Shown: piece after piece, positions 1-8,520 of the stretch | Position numbering within the stretch: the stretch's first letter is position 1 | Layout of the letters: each line of letters starts with the position of its first letter | DNA from: an uncultured Eubacterium sp. | Lineage (GTDB): Bacteria > Bacillota > Clostridia > Lachnospirales > Lachnospiraceae | Assembly (NCBI GenBank): GCA_900551945.1 | Contig: URYE01000002.1 | Coordinates: 1-64,000, forward strand | Direction: 5' to 3' | Length of the DNA stretch: 64,000 nucleotides | Made by a program: the position numbers and the translations under genes | Notes under the pieces: model-generated | Databases searched by the model: none | Seen by the model: the letters and a program-made list of their open reading frames with translations, nothing else | What the model was told of the DNA's origin: nothing

Positions 1-102
1 GTGAATAATGAAAATGATAAGTTAAAGTTGGATATGCTTGATTATTTTATTAAATCTTTTTATGCAAAAGACAATTTACACCTTTTTATATTATTTAATT
101 AA
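1..102 (+). CDS. possible 3' end of a gene entering from the left edge
   Basis: The + strand frame starting at base 1 stays open for 33 codons and ends with TAA at 100-102. It would be the C-terminus of a gene converging on the LytTR regulator, overlapping that gene's stop codon by 12 bases. The fragment is Lys, Asn and Phe rich and shows no motif. A 33-codon open stretch can arise by chance, so this is weak. Confidence 0.2.
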   Translation: MNNENDKLKLDMLDYFIKSFYAKDNLHLFILFN

Positions 103-816
103 TTGTAAATTATTCTCAACATATTTTTTATAATATATTCCAATTCCTACATGCCCAAAATCGTCTTTAAGCTCTATGTATCTATTGGTTAAATCCACTG
201 ATTGTATATAATTCTTACTTACAATAGCACTTTTACTACATCTTAAAAATACATCTGAATTATATCTTTCAAGAAATTGTTCACATGTAATATATGGAAC
301 TAAATATTTCTTTTTTCTTGTATTTATTAGCATTTTTCTATTATGGCTTTCTGTGTATATAATATCATCTACATTTATTGCATGATATATACCATCAATC
401 TTAAAATATCCTTGTTTAGTAACTTTATTATGCTGATTATACATCAAAACTTCTGATATTTTTTCAAAAAGTACACTTTCTTTTATGGGCTTTTCCATAA
501 AACTATAACAGTGCAAATTCTCATAAACATGCTTATTTGGGTCTTTTGCTGACGATAATACTATAATTGGTGTAAATCTATATTTGTCAGATTGTCTTAA
601 GTGCTCAATAAACTTAATACCTGCAACATTATTACATGCACCAATATCCAAATCAACTATAAAAACATTAATTAATGTTTCCATTGCAATTACAATACCT
701 TCACTTGTATTTTTAGCATGAAGCAATTCCACATTATCTAAGAGTTTGTTTGTAGTTTCTCTTATTATTCTTAAATAATTTTTTTGATTTTCCAACATTA
801 ATATCTTTTTATTCAT
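91..816 (-). CDS. LytTR-family response regulator
   Basis: This 241-residue protein should be a DNA-binding response regulator. Residues 3-125 form a CheY-like receiver: Asp55 in the FIVDLD strand is the likely phosphoacceptor, Ser88 the conserved Ser/Thr and Lys109 the conserved Lys before Pro. Residues 135-240 match a LytTR DNA-binding domain, which typically controls peptide signalling, bacteriocin or surface genes. It lies 37 bases after the XRE gene on the same strand, so the two are probably co-transcribed. The start is the ATG at 816 behind an AAGGGG-type site. No cognate histidine kinase gene is seen in the window; it may lie beyond the left edge, or the receiver may work without one. 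Family assignment is strong; target genes are unknown. Confidence 0.88.
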   Translation of the reverse strand: MNKKILMLENQKNYLRIIRETTNKLLDNVELLHAKNTSEGIVIAMETLINVFIVDLDIGACNNVAGIKFIEHLRQSDKYRFTPIIVLSSAKDPNKHVYENLHCYSFMEKPIKESVLFEKISEVLMYNQHNKVTKQGYFKIDGIYHAINVDDIIYTESHNRKMLINTRKKKYLVPYITCEQFLERYNSDVFLRCSKSAIVSKNYIQSVDLTNRYIELKDDFGHVGIGIYYKKYVENNLQLIK

Positions 817-853
817 ATCAGCTACCCCTTCCTAGTACTAGCATTTTATTATG

Positions 854-1555
854 CTATATTTTATTAACAAGGTCATAGCCGTCACGCAAATATTTTACTA
901 ATTCCCCCTTAAGCTCATCATCAAAACTGTTCCATATATCATTAAGATAACTCAAATTAACTGTAAGTTCAGGCATCAGTATTGATGGAAAATAGCCTAA
1001 CTTATCATACAATTCTGACAATATCTGTGCATCTGGTTCAATAACTCCATTTTCTATGTTTCTATATTTTTTTATTCCTACATTTAATTCATCCGCCATC
1101 TCGTACTGTGTTTTTCCATCTAACTTTCTAACACTTCTCCACACAGTTTCTTCATTTGCCATATTGTTGGACCTTAATTGTAAAAATGCCATTACATGAT
1201 TATAATCAACTTTTTTCTCTGGCATTTTTGTATTATTTATTCTAACCCCCTGTTTTATTACCCATATTATATGTGCAAGCATATCTGCTTTTCTATCCGG
1301 ACTACATTTTTTTATGAAATTATTTAGAATACTTTCTTCGTATCTGACCCCTGTAACAATATAATCAATATCAAATTTATTTTTTTGCATCATTAATAAT
1401 GCTGAATATGACACAAGTTTTTTACCACGCTCTACTTTATTATAATGACTTTGAGTTATCCCCATCAATTGTCCCATTTGTTTCTGGCTGATATTGTTTA
1501 TATTCCTATATTCAATAATTCTGTCAAGTAATTCAGCATACGCATCCTTCTCCAT
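854..1555 (-). CDS. XRE-family regulator with two helix-turn-helix domains
   Basis: The 233-residue protein contains two Cro/CI-type helix-turn-helix units. The first lies near residues 9-65 (ISQKQMGQLMGITQSHYNKVERGKK) and the second near 140-190 (KTQYEMADELNVGIKKYRNIENG). The roughly 75 residues between them carry no recognised domain. Tandem XRE domains in one chain suggest binding to two half-sites or to a composite operator. It precedes the LytTR regulator and likely forms a two-gene regulatory operon with it. No peptidase or phage repressor cleavage motif is visible. Its ligand and regulon are unknown. Confidence 0.8.
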   Translation of the reverse strand: MEKDAYAELLDRIIEYRNINNISQKQMGQLMGITQSHYNKVERGKKLVSYSALLMMQKNKFDIDYIVTGVRYEESILNNFIKKCSPDRKADMLAHIIWVIKQGVRINNTKMPEKKVDYNHVMAFLQLRSNNMANEETVWRSVRKLDGKTQYEMADELNVGIKKYRNIENGVIEPDAQILSELYDKLGYFPSILMPELTVNLSYLNDIWNSFDDELKGELVKYLRDGYDLVNKI

Positions 1556-1675
1556 TAACCAAACACTTCTCCTGTAAAACTATATGATGTCTTAATTTTA
1601 AAGCATTTTATGTTCCCTATTTGTATGCCATTTGTGAATATTTACCATATTTTGTAATAATTTTACTTTTAAAAA

Positions 1676-1702
1676 CAATATATTGATACTATTGATATAT
1701 TG
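1676..1702. promoter_or_regulatory. inverted repeat upstream of the XRE gene, candidate operator
   Basis: CAATATAT at 1676-1683 and ATATATTG at 1695-1702 form a perfect 8-base inverted repeat with an 11-base spacer, about 120 bases upstream of the XRE start. It could be an autoregulatory operator. The sequence is very AT-rich, so chance is possible. Confidence 0.3.
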
Positions 1703-1820
1703 AATATAAGAATTGTTTTAATATTATTTGTATTTTTAATAATAATCAATATAAAAACAAGTAAGCTTATAATATTAACTATCGCACTTTTGTTAAAATA
1801 TTTACTTGATAATATAAAAA

Positions 1821-1863
1821 AGACGACCATCATATTATATAAATTATAATACGATGGTCGTCT
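1821..1863 (-). terminator. intrinsic terminator of the candidate leftward ncRNA
   Basis: AGACGACCATC at 1821-1831 and GATGGTCGTCT at 1853-1863 form a perfect 11-bp stem with a 21-base AT loop. On the minus strand it is followed directly by a TTTTTT tract (A-run at about 1815-1820). There is no leftward gene immediately upstream of it, so it must end a transcript that starts inside the 1.9-2.5 kb region. Confidence 0.75.
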
Positions 1864-2419
1864 AATTCTCTGTATTATCCAATTTTCTTCTCTTTCTACG
1901 ATTATTACATTATCCTTTAATAAAATTATAATTATATATACTTTGTATTTATATATTCTTATATTATTTTATTAAGCTATAATTCTAATCGATTTGTTTT
2001 TTTAGCTGTTGTCCAACTATCTTATAACTAAAGACTTCTAATTAAAAGTTCTACATACTTTTTAATTATCTAAGTAACATAATATATAGTTTCTATCAAT
2101 TAATCATATTTCATATTAACTTTCAAGTTGTATATATTAATTATACTTTATTTTAATTGTTTCTTTACACAATTAAAATACTCTTTTAGTTATTCTTTGT
2201 GGTAATGTTCAATATGAATACTTTTTATTATTATCTTCTTAACTTAATTATCTTCTTAACTTAATTATCTTTTTACTTTAAAGACTTTCTATTTTATAAT
2301 AGTGTTAAGATTATTATTAATAATTTAAGTACTACCACTTCATATTGATTAGTTTAAATTACTATTTCCAATGGACTGTACCTCCTATATTCTATTTTTT
2401 TATTTGTATTTCTTTTGTT
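1822..2419 (-). ncRNA. candidate ~600-nt structured non-coding RNA
   Basis: A consensus promoter (2426-2454) and a strong terminator (1821-1863) frame about 600 bases that contain no ORF longer than a few codons on the minus strand. A Shine-Dalgarno-like AGGAGGT sits at 2380-2386 near the 5' end, but the codons after it reach a stop within six triplets. The body has several hairpins, for example 11-bp arms ATTTTAATTGT/ACAATTAAAAT at 2150-2178, and a short tandem repeat of ATCTTCTTAACTTAATT around 2229-2280. I infer a structured RNA. A decayed gene or a small-peptide leader is the alternative. Confidence 0.45.
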
Positions 2420-2425
2420 GACTAT

Positions 2426-2454
2426 ATATTAACACCTGCATATGAATTTGTCAA
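2426..2454 (-). promoter_or_regulatory. strong sigma-A promoter for the leftward ncRNA
   Basis: On the minus strand TTGACA (2449-2454) is followed by a 17-base spacer and TAATAT (2426-2431), which is near consensus. A short GTTGAC/GTCAAC inverted repeat flanks it and may be an operator. No protein gene follows. Confidence 0.7.
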
Positions 2455-2641
2455 CTTATTTTTAAAATATTTTTTATTTTTCTTTCTTTTTTAGTATATC
2501 ATTTTATTTTTCTGTTTTTATTTTACTTAACTTATATTTGCGTATACAATATACTTATATAAATTAAATACATTTCTTACTTATAATCTATAACTACAAG
2601 TAACAAGTTCTAAGAATTTCTCAAGTTATCTCAACAATCAC

Positions 2642-2686
2642 TAAGTTCTTGTATAAGTATATACTTTAACTCATTGTTTGCATAAA
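2642..2686. repeat. dispersed intergenic repeat, copy A
   Basis: This copy reads TAAGTTCTTGTATAAGT, then ATACTTTAACTCATTG, then TTTGCATAAA. It resembles copies at 5995, 30467, 48081 and more weakly 16833. The shared plan is a weak stem around a CTTGTGCAAGTACA-like loop ending in GCATAAA. This copy abuts the copA terminator. Confidence 0.5.
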
Positions 2687-2692
2687 AAAATA

Positions 2693-2718
2693 CCCCACTT
2701 CTCTTAATAAAAGTGGGG
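2693..2718 (-). terminator. terminator of csoR-copA
   Basis: CCCCACTT and AAGTGGGG (8 bp, 10-base loop) lie 20 bases after the copA stop. On the minus strand they are followed by TATTTTTTTATG, a good U-tract. Confidence 0.85.
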
Positions 2719-2739
2719 CTTTGTTTTATAGTGATAAAT

Positions 2740-2964
2740 TTACTTTATGCCTGTTACTTTATATCCTGCATTTGTTACGACTTCTTTAAGTTGCTTATCT
2801 GTTACTGTATCATCTACAGTTACTACTGCATTTTTATTTTCAAGGCTTACTGTTACGTTATTTACGCCATCTACTGCGTTAAGTGCCTTTTCAACTGTTC
2901 CTGTACAATGTGAACACATCATTCCCTCAATACTTATTGTTTTTACTATTCCATTTTCTGACAT
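2740..2964 (-). other. possible internal translation start producing a 74-residue CopZ-like chaperone
   Basis: Within copA, an in-frame ATG at 2964 is preceded by a good ribosome binding site (GAAAGGAAAG at 2970-2979). Translation from it would give exactly one heavy-metal domain of 74 residues, beginning MSENGIVKT and holding GMMCSHC. That is the size of free-standing CopZ. The site looks like the relic of a separate copZ gene fused in frame to copA, possibly still used. This is inference from sequence only. Confidence 0.45.
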
Positions 2965-5346
2965 ATTATCTTTCCTTTCTTTGTTTGAACTTGAAACATT
3001 CTTTTGTTCATCTAAAATTTCATTATTAGGGTTTTCACTATAATTTTCGCCCTTATTAAGCTTTAATCTTTTAAGTCTTAAGGCATTGCACACAACACAT
3101 ACACTACTAAGACTCATTGCTGCCGCACCAAACATTGGATTTAACTTTATTCCCCAGATTGGATATAACACACCTGCGGCAAGTGGTATTCCAATTGAAT
3201 TATAAAAGAAAGCCCAGAAAAGATTTTCTTTTATATTTCTTATAACTGCTTTACTAAGCTTAATTACACCAACTGCATCCATTAAGTCATTTTTTACAAG
3301 AACAACATCAGCACTTTCAATTGCTATATCTGTTCCTGCGCCAATAGCAATTCCCACATCAGCAGACATAAGGGCTGGTGCGTCATTTACACCATCACCA
3401 ATCATAGCTACCTTTTTGCCTTCACTTTTAAGCTGTGATATCTTTGCCTCTTTTTGTGTTGGAAGAACTCCTGCTATAACTTCGTCTATTCCAACTTCTT
3501 TTCTTATTGCTTCTGCTGTTACTTGATTATCACCCGTAAGCATTATTACATGAATACCATACTTTTTAAATTCTGAAATAGCCTTTGCACTTGTTGGCTT
3601 TACTACGTCAGCTACGCTTATTATTCCAATTACTCTATTACTATCTGCAAATATTAACGGAGTATTTCCCTTTTTTGAAAGCTCGTCTATTTTATTTGAA
3701 ATATTTTCATCAAAAATAATGCCTGAACTTTTCATAAGCTTCATATTACCAGCATAGTAAGTTGTTCCATCAAGTACTCCCGATATACCCATACCAAATA
3801 TTGTTTTAAAATCTTTTACAGCTTTGGCACTTATATTTTCGCTATCACATTTTTTAATAACTGCTTCTGCAAGTGGGTGTTCACTTGCCTTTTCTAAGGA
3901 AACGGCTATTTCTAAAAGTTTCTTTTCTTCTATATTATAAGGAATTACTTGTGTAACCTGTGGCTGTCCCTTTGTTATTGTTCCTGTCTTATCTAATACT
4001 ACTGTATCTATAAGATGTGCAGCTTCAAGAGCTTCACCTGTCTTTATTAATATTCCATTTTCAGCACCTTTTCCAGTTCCTACCATTATAGCAACTGGTG
4101 TAGCAAGCCCTAATGCACATGGGCAAGATATTACAAGTACTGCGATTGCATTAGATAAAGCAAACTCTGTTCCTGCTCCTGCTATAAGCCATACAATTCC
4201 CGTTATTAATGCAATTGCCATAACACATGGAACAAACACACCTGCAATTTTATCTGCCATCTTAGCAATTGGAGCTTTACTTGATGAAGCTGCTTCAACT
4301 AACTTTATAATCTGTGCTATAGTTGTATCATCACCTACTTTTACGGCTTTAGCTTTAACAAAGCCACCTTTATTAATAGAAGCTGATACTATATTATCTC
4401 CTTTTTTCTTTGCAACAGGCATACTCTCACCAGTAATTGCCGCTTCATCAAAAGAAGCCTCGCCTTCAATAACTACTCCATCAACACCTACTGCTTCGCC
4501 TGATTTTATTATATAAATATCACCTACTACAACATCAGAAATGCCAATATTTTTTTCAACACCATCTCTTATTACAGTAACTGTCTTTGGCGCAAGGTTC
4601 ATAAGCTTTGTTATTGCTTCGCTTGTCTTTCCCTTTGACCTACTTTCAAGGTATTTTCCGATTGTTATTAATGTAAGTATTGTTCCTGCTGACTCAAAAT
4701 ATAAATCGTGCATATACTTAGTTACAAGTTCCATGTTACCATGACCATAACCGTATCCAATTCTATAAATCGCAAATATACCATAGACTATTGCTGCACC
4801 TGCACCAACTGCAATAAGACTATCCATATTCGGACTTAAATTTTTAAGGGTTTTAAAACCATTTGTAAAATATTTCTTATTAGCTGCTACAATTGGCAAT
4901 AACAATAAGAACTGTGTAAATGCAAATGTTATCGCATTACTACTTCCATGAAGAAAGTTTTTAGTTATATATGGCATATCTATACCAAGCCACATATATA
5001 CCATGTGTCCCATTGACACATACATAAGTGGTATCCAAAATGCTATTGAAAAAATAAGTCTTTTTTTCATTTGTTTTGCATTTTCATTTGCTATATCGGC
5101 AGGTGATTGTTGATTTTTGGAAGCTGTATTTTCTTTGTTTGCCCTTGTAGCTCCATATCCAGCCTTTTTAACCGCTTGTATAATTGCATCTGCATTTGTT
5201 GTATTTTCATCATAATCTACAACCATACTATTTGTTAAAAGATTAACATCCGCCTTATTAACACCAGCCACCTTTGACACACTTTTTTGAACGTGTGATG
5301 AGCAAGCTGAACAAGACATTCCTGTCACATTAAACTTTTCATTCAT
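2740..5346 (-). CDS. copA: copper-exporting P1B-type ATPase with C-terminal CopZ-like domain
   Basis: This 868-residue membrane ATPase should pump Cu(I) out of the cell. An N-terminal heavy-metal domain has the GMSCSAC motif (Cys12, Cys15). The core shows TGES near 305, the metal-binding SCPCALG motif (Cys408 and Cys410), the phosphorylated DKTGT at Asp452, and GDGVNDAP further on. Unusually, a second complete metal-binding domain (GMMCSHC) follows the last membrane segment at about residues 800-868. Most CopA proteins carry such domains only at the N-terminus, with CopZ encoded separately. It lies 151 bases downstream of csoR on the same strand and is probably induced by copper through CsoR. 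Confidence 0.95.
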   Translation of the reverse strand: MNEKFNVTGMSCSACSSHVQKSVSKVAGVNKADVNLLTNSMVVDYDENTTNADAIIQAVKKAGYGATRANKENTASKNQQSPADIANENAKQMKKRLIFSIAFWIPLMYVSMGHMVYMWLGIDMPYITKNFLHGSSNAITFAFTQFLLLLPIVAANKKYFTNGFKTLKNLSPNMDSLIAVGAGAAIVYGIFAIYRIGYGYGHGNMELVTKYMHDLYFESAGTILTLITIGKYLESRSKGKTSEAITKLMNLAPKTVTVIRDGVEKNIGISDVVVGDIYIIKSGEAVGVDGVVIEGEASFDEAAITGESMPVAKKKGDNIVSASINKGGFVKAKAVKVGDDTTIAQIIKLVEAASSSKAPIAKMADKIAGVFVPCVMAIALITGIVWLIAGAGTEFALSNAIAVLVISCPCALGLATPVAIMVGTGKGAENGILIKTGEALEAAHLIDTVVLDKTGTITKGQPQVTQVIPYNIEEKKLLEIAVSLEKASEHPLAEAVIKKCDSENISAKAVKDFKTIFGMGISGVLDGTTYYAGNMKLMKSSGIIFDENISNKIDELSKKGNTPLIFADSNRVIGIISVADVVKPTSAKAISEFKKYGIHVIMLTGDNQVTAEAIRKEVGIDEVIAGVLPTQKEAKISQLKSEGKKVAMIGDGVNDAPALMSADVGIAIGAGTDIAIESADVVLVKNDLMDAVGVIKLSKAVIRNIKENLFWAFFYNSIGIPLAAGVLYPIWGIKLNPMFGAAAMSLSSVCVVCNALRLKRLKLNKGENYSENPNNEILDEQKNVSSSNKERKDNMSENGIVKTISIEGMMCSHCTGTVEKALNAVDGVNNVTVSLENKNAVVTVDDTVTDKQLKEVVTNAGYKVTGIK

Positions 5347-5497
5347 TATATGTGTTTTCCTTTCCTATACTCTCTTAGCAATAAATTAATTAAATACTCA
5401 TAATTATTTTTACAATAAATATGTGTAACTTTGTTAATAATTCAATACATAATTATATCTAATATTATTAACTAATATTTTTTAAGTTATTTTTATT

Positions 5498-5806
5498 TTA
5501 CTTCATTAATTTTTTTAATAACTCGCAAAGCTCGTCTACGGCTTCTTCATTGTCATTTTTTATATCTTCTACTACACAACTTTTGATATGTCTTGATAAA
5601 AGCTCCTTATTAAAGCTATTAAGTGCTGCTTGTACTGCCATTACTTGTGTTAATATATCTACACAATACCTATCTTCATCAAGCATTGTACTAATACCTC
5701 TTATCTGCCCTTCTATCTTTTTTAATCTTATGTTTAATTTTTTCTTTTCTTCTTCTTGTCTATGCTTATGTTTTATATCTTTTTGTTTACCACATGTACA
5801 TTCCAT
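5498..5806 (-). CDS. csoR: copper-sensing repressor CsoR
   Basis: The 102-residue helical protein belongs to the CsoR/RcnR/FrmR family. The copper ligands are visible as Cys48 (RYCVDIL), His73 and Cys77 (SRHIKSC), the Cys-His-Cys spacing of true copper sensors. An N-terminal Cys/His-rich extension (MECTCGKQKD, then HKH) could add metal binding. It is the first gene of the csoR-copA unit and sits behind a promoter that overlaps a G/C-rich palindrome, so copper should relieve repression of both genes. Confidence 0.93.
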   Translation of the reverse strand: MECTCGKQKDIKHKHRQEEEKKKLNIRLKKIEGQIRGISTMLDEDRYCVDILTQVMAVQAALNSFNKELLSRHIKSCVVEDIKNDNEEAVDELCELLKKLMK

Positions 5807-5831
5807 ATAACTCTTCCTTTCGTTGTTATCA

Positions 5832-5848
5832 ATACCCCCTAGGGGTAT
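5832..5848. promoter_or_regulatory. CsoR operator
   Basis: ATACCCCCTAGGGGTAT is a near-perfect palindrome of the kind bound by CsoR, placed just downstream of the -10 element of the csoR promoter. Binding would block transcription initiation. Confidence 0.75.
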
Positions 5849-5853
5849 ATAAA

Positions 5854-5882
5854 ATATTACATTATAAAAATATAATTGTCAA
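5854..5882 (-). promoter_or_regulatory. csoR-copA promoter
   Basis: On the minus strand TTGACA (5877-5882), a 17-base spacer and TAATAT (5854-5859) precede csoR by about 50 bases. The CsoR palindrome lies immediately downstream. Confidence 0.8.
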
Positions 5883-5994
5883 GCATTAATATTTTATATG
5901 ATAAAATGTATCATCATACATATATCTTTACTTATTGACTTATAACAACTATAAAAAACACTATCCACAAGTTTATCAAATTATCACAACATTT

Positions 5995-6041
5995 GCTAAG
6001 TTCTTGTGCAAGTACAGACTTTGGTTCGTTTTTAGCATAAA
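5995..6041. repeat. dispersed intergenic repeat, copy B
   Basis: This copy reads GCTAAGTTCTTGTGCAAG, then TACAGACTTTGGTTCG, then TTTTTAGCATAAA. Its upstream flank also matches copy A (CAAGTTTATC and CACAAC). The 5807-6392 gap otherwise holds the csoR promoter and the rha terminator, with no credible gene. Confidence 0.55.
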
Positions 6042-6285
6042 TACAAGTAGGAAATTTACTTATATTATTAGCAGTTCAACCTTATTAAGACGAAATAACA
6101 ACCCCAACTTTTATATGTGCATTTTGCACAATTTTAAAGTAATTTTAGTTTTTTATTTGACATTTTCAGCACTGTCATATATAATACATCTTAGTTGGTT
6201 TGTTAATGATGTATATGTTTTTTAGTAGCCATAATATATACATATACATCATACAACTATTTTTCATTTTTCCTAAATATATTAC

Positions 6286-6329
6286 AAAATACGAGCGGTC
6301 ATTATTAAATCAACGACCGCTCGTATTTT
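6286..6329. terminator. terminator of the rhamnose operon
   Basis: AAAATACGAGCGGTC and GACCGCTCGTATTTT form a perfect 15-bp stem with a 14-base loop, about 65 bases after the rhaD stop. A/T tracts on both sides allow bidirectional use. Confidence 0.8.
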
Positions 6330-6392
6330 ATAAAGTATTATATTAAAGTTTTTATTGTAATTAAGACTTAAAATTAACTATGCAACATACAC

Positions 6393-7211
6393 TTAGTCAA
6401 GATTAAGAAAGTCTTTTCTATACTCTACATTGAAAAACTCGGCAAGCTTTACCATATCTTCGTCTTTAATTGTATTCTTTCTTTCAAATCCTGCTGTAAG
6501 CATATATATTTGTGCTGCTTTTTCTACTGTTTCTATAAGTCCAAAAGTTTCATCTAGTGTCTTTCCTGCACCATATATGCCGTGCATTGCCCAGATTACA
6601 AGTCTAAATTCTTTCATTTTCTTAGCTGTTGCTTCGCCAATTTCATTTGTACCACAGAGCATCCAAGGAAGTACTCCAACTCCATCAGGAAATACTACGA
6701 TACACTCTGTACACATTTCCCATAAAGTATGTGTAAATTTCTTCTCATCAAGTTCATGTACATAATTCATTGCAAGAGTATTTGTTGGATGTGAATGGAT
6801 TACAACTCTATTTTCTTTGTCTACTGAAAGTCTTGACATATGGCTCATAAGATGTGATGGAAGTTCACTTGTAAATTTACCACCATCTTTATAACCCCAT
6901 AATAACTCGGCTGTTGTGCCATCTTTTGCTATTCTTATAATTCCAAGATTATTTTCTGGGTCTTTTTCTACATTTTTAAAATACTTGCCTGTACCTGTTA
7001 CAATAAATATTTTTCCTATAAGCGGCTCTGCTTGAAATCCTGTTGGAATTTCTCTTATAACATTGTTAAGGTCAAGGTATTCGCCAACTTCTTTTTCATC
7101 AAGCATATAGCTTATATTTCCACCGTTTCTCTCGTCCCAACCTAAACGATACATATTTGCTGTTGTATCACACATTTCTTTTACAAATGGTGCTGTTAAT
7201 ATATCCTTCAT
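6393..7211 (-). CDS. rhaD: rhamnulose-1-phosphate aldolase
   Basis: The 272-residue class II aldolase cleaves L-rhamnulose 1-phosphate into dihydroxyacetone phosphate and L-lactaldehyde. Zinc ligands are visible as His139 and His141 (IHSHPTN) and His210 (WAMHG), with the catalytic Glu near 116 (SELPSH). This matches the spacing of the E. coli enzyme. Its start touches the rhaA stop, so the two are translationally coupled. It is the last gene of a five-gene leftward operon. Confidence 0.93.
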   Translation of the reverse strand: MKDILTAPFVKEMCDTTANMYRLGWDERNGGNISYMLDEKEVGEYLDLNNVIREIPTGFQAEPLIGKIFIVTGTGKYFKNVEKDPENNLGIIRIAKDGTTAELLWGYKDGGKFTSELPSHLMSHMSRLSVDKENRVVIHSHPTNTLAMNYVHELDEKKFTHTLWEMCTECIVVFPDGVGVLPWMLCGTNEIGEATAKKMKEFRLVIWAMHGIYGAGKTLDETFGLIETVEKAAQIYMLTAGFERKNTIKDEDMVKLAEFFNVEYRKDFLNLD

Positions 7212-8446
7212 TATCTTTCCTCCAAAACTTCTTTTTCGTATTTTTTAACTTCACTTATATAATCATTCTTAACATTTTCTCTTGACAAGTACTCCTGCCA
7301 TACATCGCCAAATGGCATTACCTTTAGGTCTTCTTGTGCTACCATAAGCTCTGTAAACTGACTGTTATCTTGAAGCTGCTTTAATGTAGCCGGCTCTAAA
7401 AGTGCATATAAGAGAGCTTTTTGAACACTTCTCATTCCTGTTATCCAAGCTGATATTCTATTAATTGAAGCATCAAAATAATCTGTTGCAATAAATACCT
7501 TGTCAAGTGCATCTGCTCTTACTATTTCTTTTGCAATCTCTTTTGTTTCATCGTCAAATAACACTACATGGTCGCTGTCCCATCTTACAGGTCTTGTTAT
7601 ATGAAGTGCTAAGTGGTCATTAAATAAAAGCATTGACGAAATCTTATCTGATACAACTTCTGTTGGATGATAATGACCGTTGTCCATAAGCGGTGTAATA
7701 CCTTTATTAGCTACATAGTTCATACAAAATTCAGCAGAACCTACTGTATAAGACTCAACGCCAATTCCAAATACCTTTGACTCAAGGCATACATAAACCT
7801 TGCTCTTATCGTATGGAACTGAGAGTATCTCATCAAGAGATTCCTTAAATCTTCTTCTTGGACCTAATCTATCAGCAGGAATATCTTTATATCCATCAGG
7901 TATCCATATATTCATAACACAAGGAACTCCTGTACTTTCAGCAAAATACTGCGATATTTCAATACATCTTTTACCATGCTCAATCCAAAACTTTCTTACA
8001 TTTTCATCTGGTGAAGATAGTGTAAGACCATTTTTTACCATAGGGTGCGAAAAATATGTAGGATTAAAATCTATTCCCATATTGTGCTTTTTAGCAAACT
8101 CTACCCACTTTTCAAAGTGTTTTGGCTTTATTGTATCTCTGTCTGAACCATCGTCAATAACTGCATAACTTGCATGAAGATTTAACTTTTTCTTTCCCGG
8201 AACTAAACTTATTACTTTTTCCATATCCTGCATAAGCTGTTCTGGTGTAGTTGCTTTTCCCGGATAATTACCAGTAGTTTGTATTCCGCCTGAAAGACTT
8301 TCTCTACTGTCAAAGCCTATAACATCATCACCTTGCCAACAGTGCATTGATATAGGAATATTTTTTAACTTTTCAATTGCTAATTCTGTATCAACGCCTA
8401 TAGCTTTATACATTTCTTTTGCTGTTTCGTATCTTGAACTATTCAT
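7211..8446 (-). CDS. rhaA: L-rhamnose isomerase
   Basis: The 411-residue protein matches full-length RhaA (about 415 residues), the metal-dependent isomerase converting L-rhamnose to L-rhamnulose. Family segments include SMHCWQGDDV near residue 34, the FNPTYFSHP segment near 136, and MDNGHYHPTEVVSDK with conserved metal-binding Asp and His. The ATG at 8446 has a GGAGGAATGG site. It shares a base with rhaD at its 3' end. Confidence 0.95.
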   Translation of the reverse strand: MNSSRYETAKEMYKAIGVDTELAIEKLKNIPISMHCWQGDDVIGFDSRESLSGGIQTTGNYPGKATTPEQLMQDMEKVISLVPGKKKLNLHASYAVIDDGSDRDTIKPKHFEKWVEFAKKHNMGIDFNPTYFSHPMVKNGLTLSSPDENVRKFWIEHGKRCIEISQYFAESTGVPCVMNIWIPDGYKDIPADRLGPRRRFKESLDEILSVPYDKSKVYVCLESKVFGIGVESYTVGSAEFCMNYVANKGITPLMDNGHYHPTEVVSDKISSMLLFNDHLALHITRPVRWDSDHVVLFDDETKEIAKEIVRADALDKVFIATDYFDASINRISAWITGMRSVQKALLYALLEPATLKQLQDNSQFTELMVAQEDLKVMPFGDVWQEYLSRENVKNDYISEVKKYEKEVLEER

Positions 8447-8520
8447 TTACCATTCCTCCAATTTTAATTAATATCATATTTAAAAAATACTATTTTTACT
8501 ATATCAAATATATAAATAAC

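Noticed and set aside
1556-2739. tRNA or rRNA genes in the long gap
   Set aside because: No cloverleaf with a TTC-type arm or rRNA-like conserved stretch is visible; the gap is far too AT-rich.
2713-2913. 66-codon + strand ORF rich in Tyr, Cys and Phe
   Set aside because: It is antisense to the copA C-terminus, has no ribosome site and a composition typical of a shadow frame.
5935-6225. 96-codon + strand ORF between csoR and rhaD
   Set aside because: It overlaps a dispersed repeat, lacks a ribosome site and shows composition of random AT-rich DNA.
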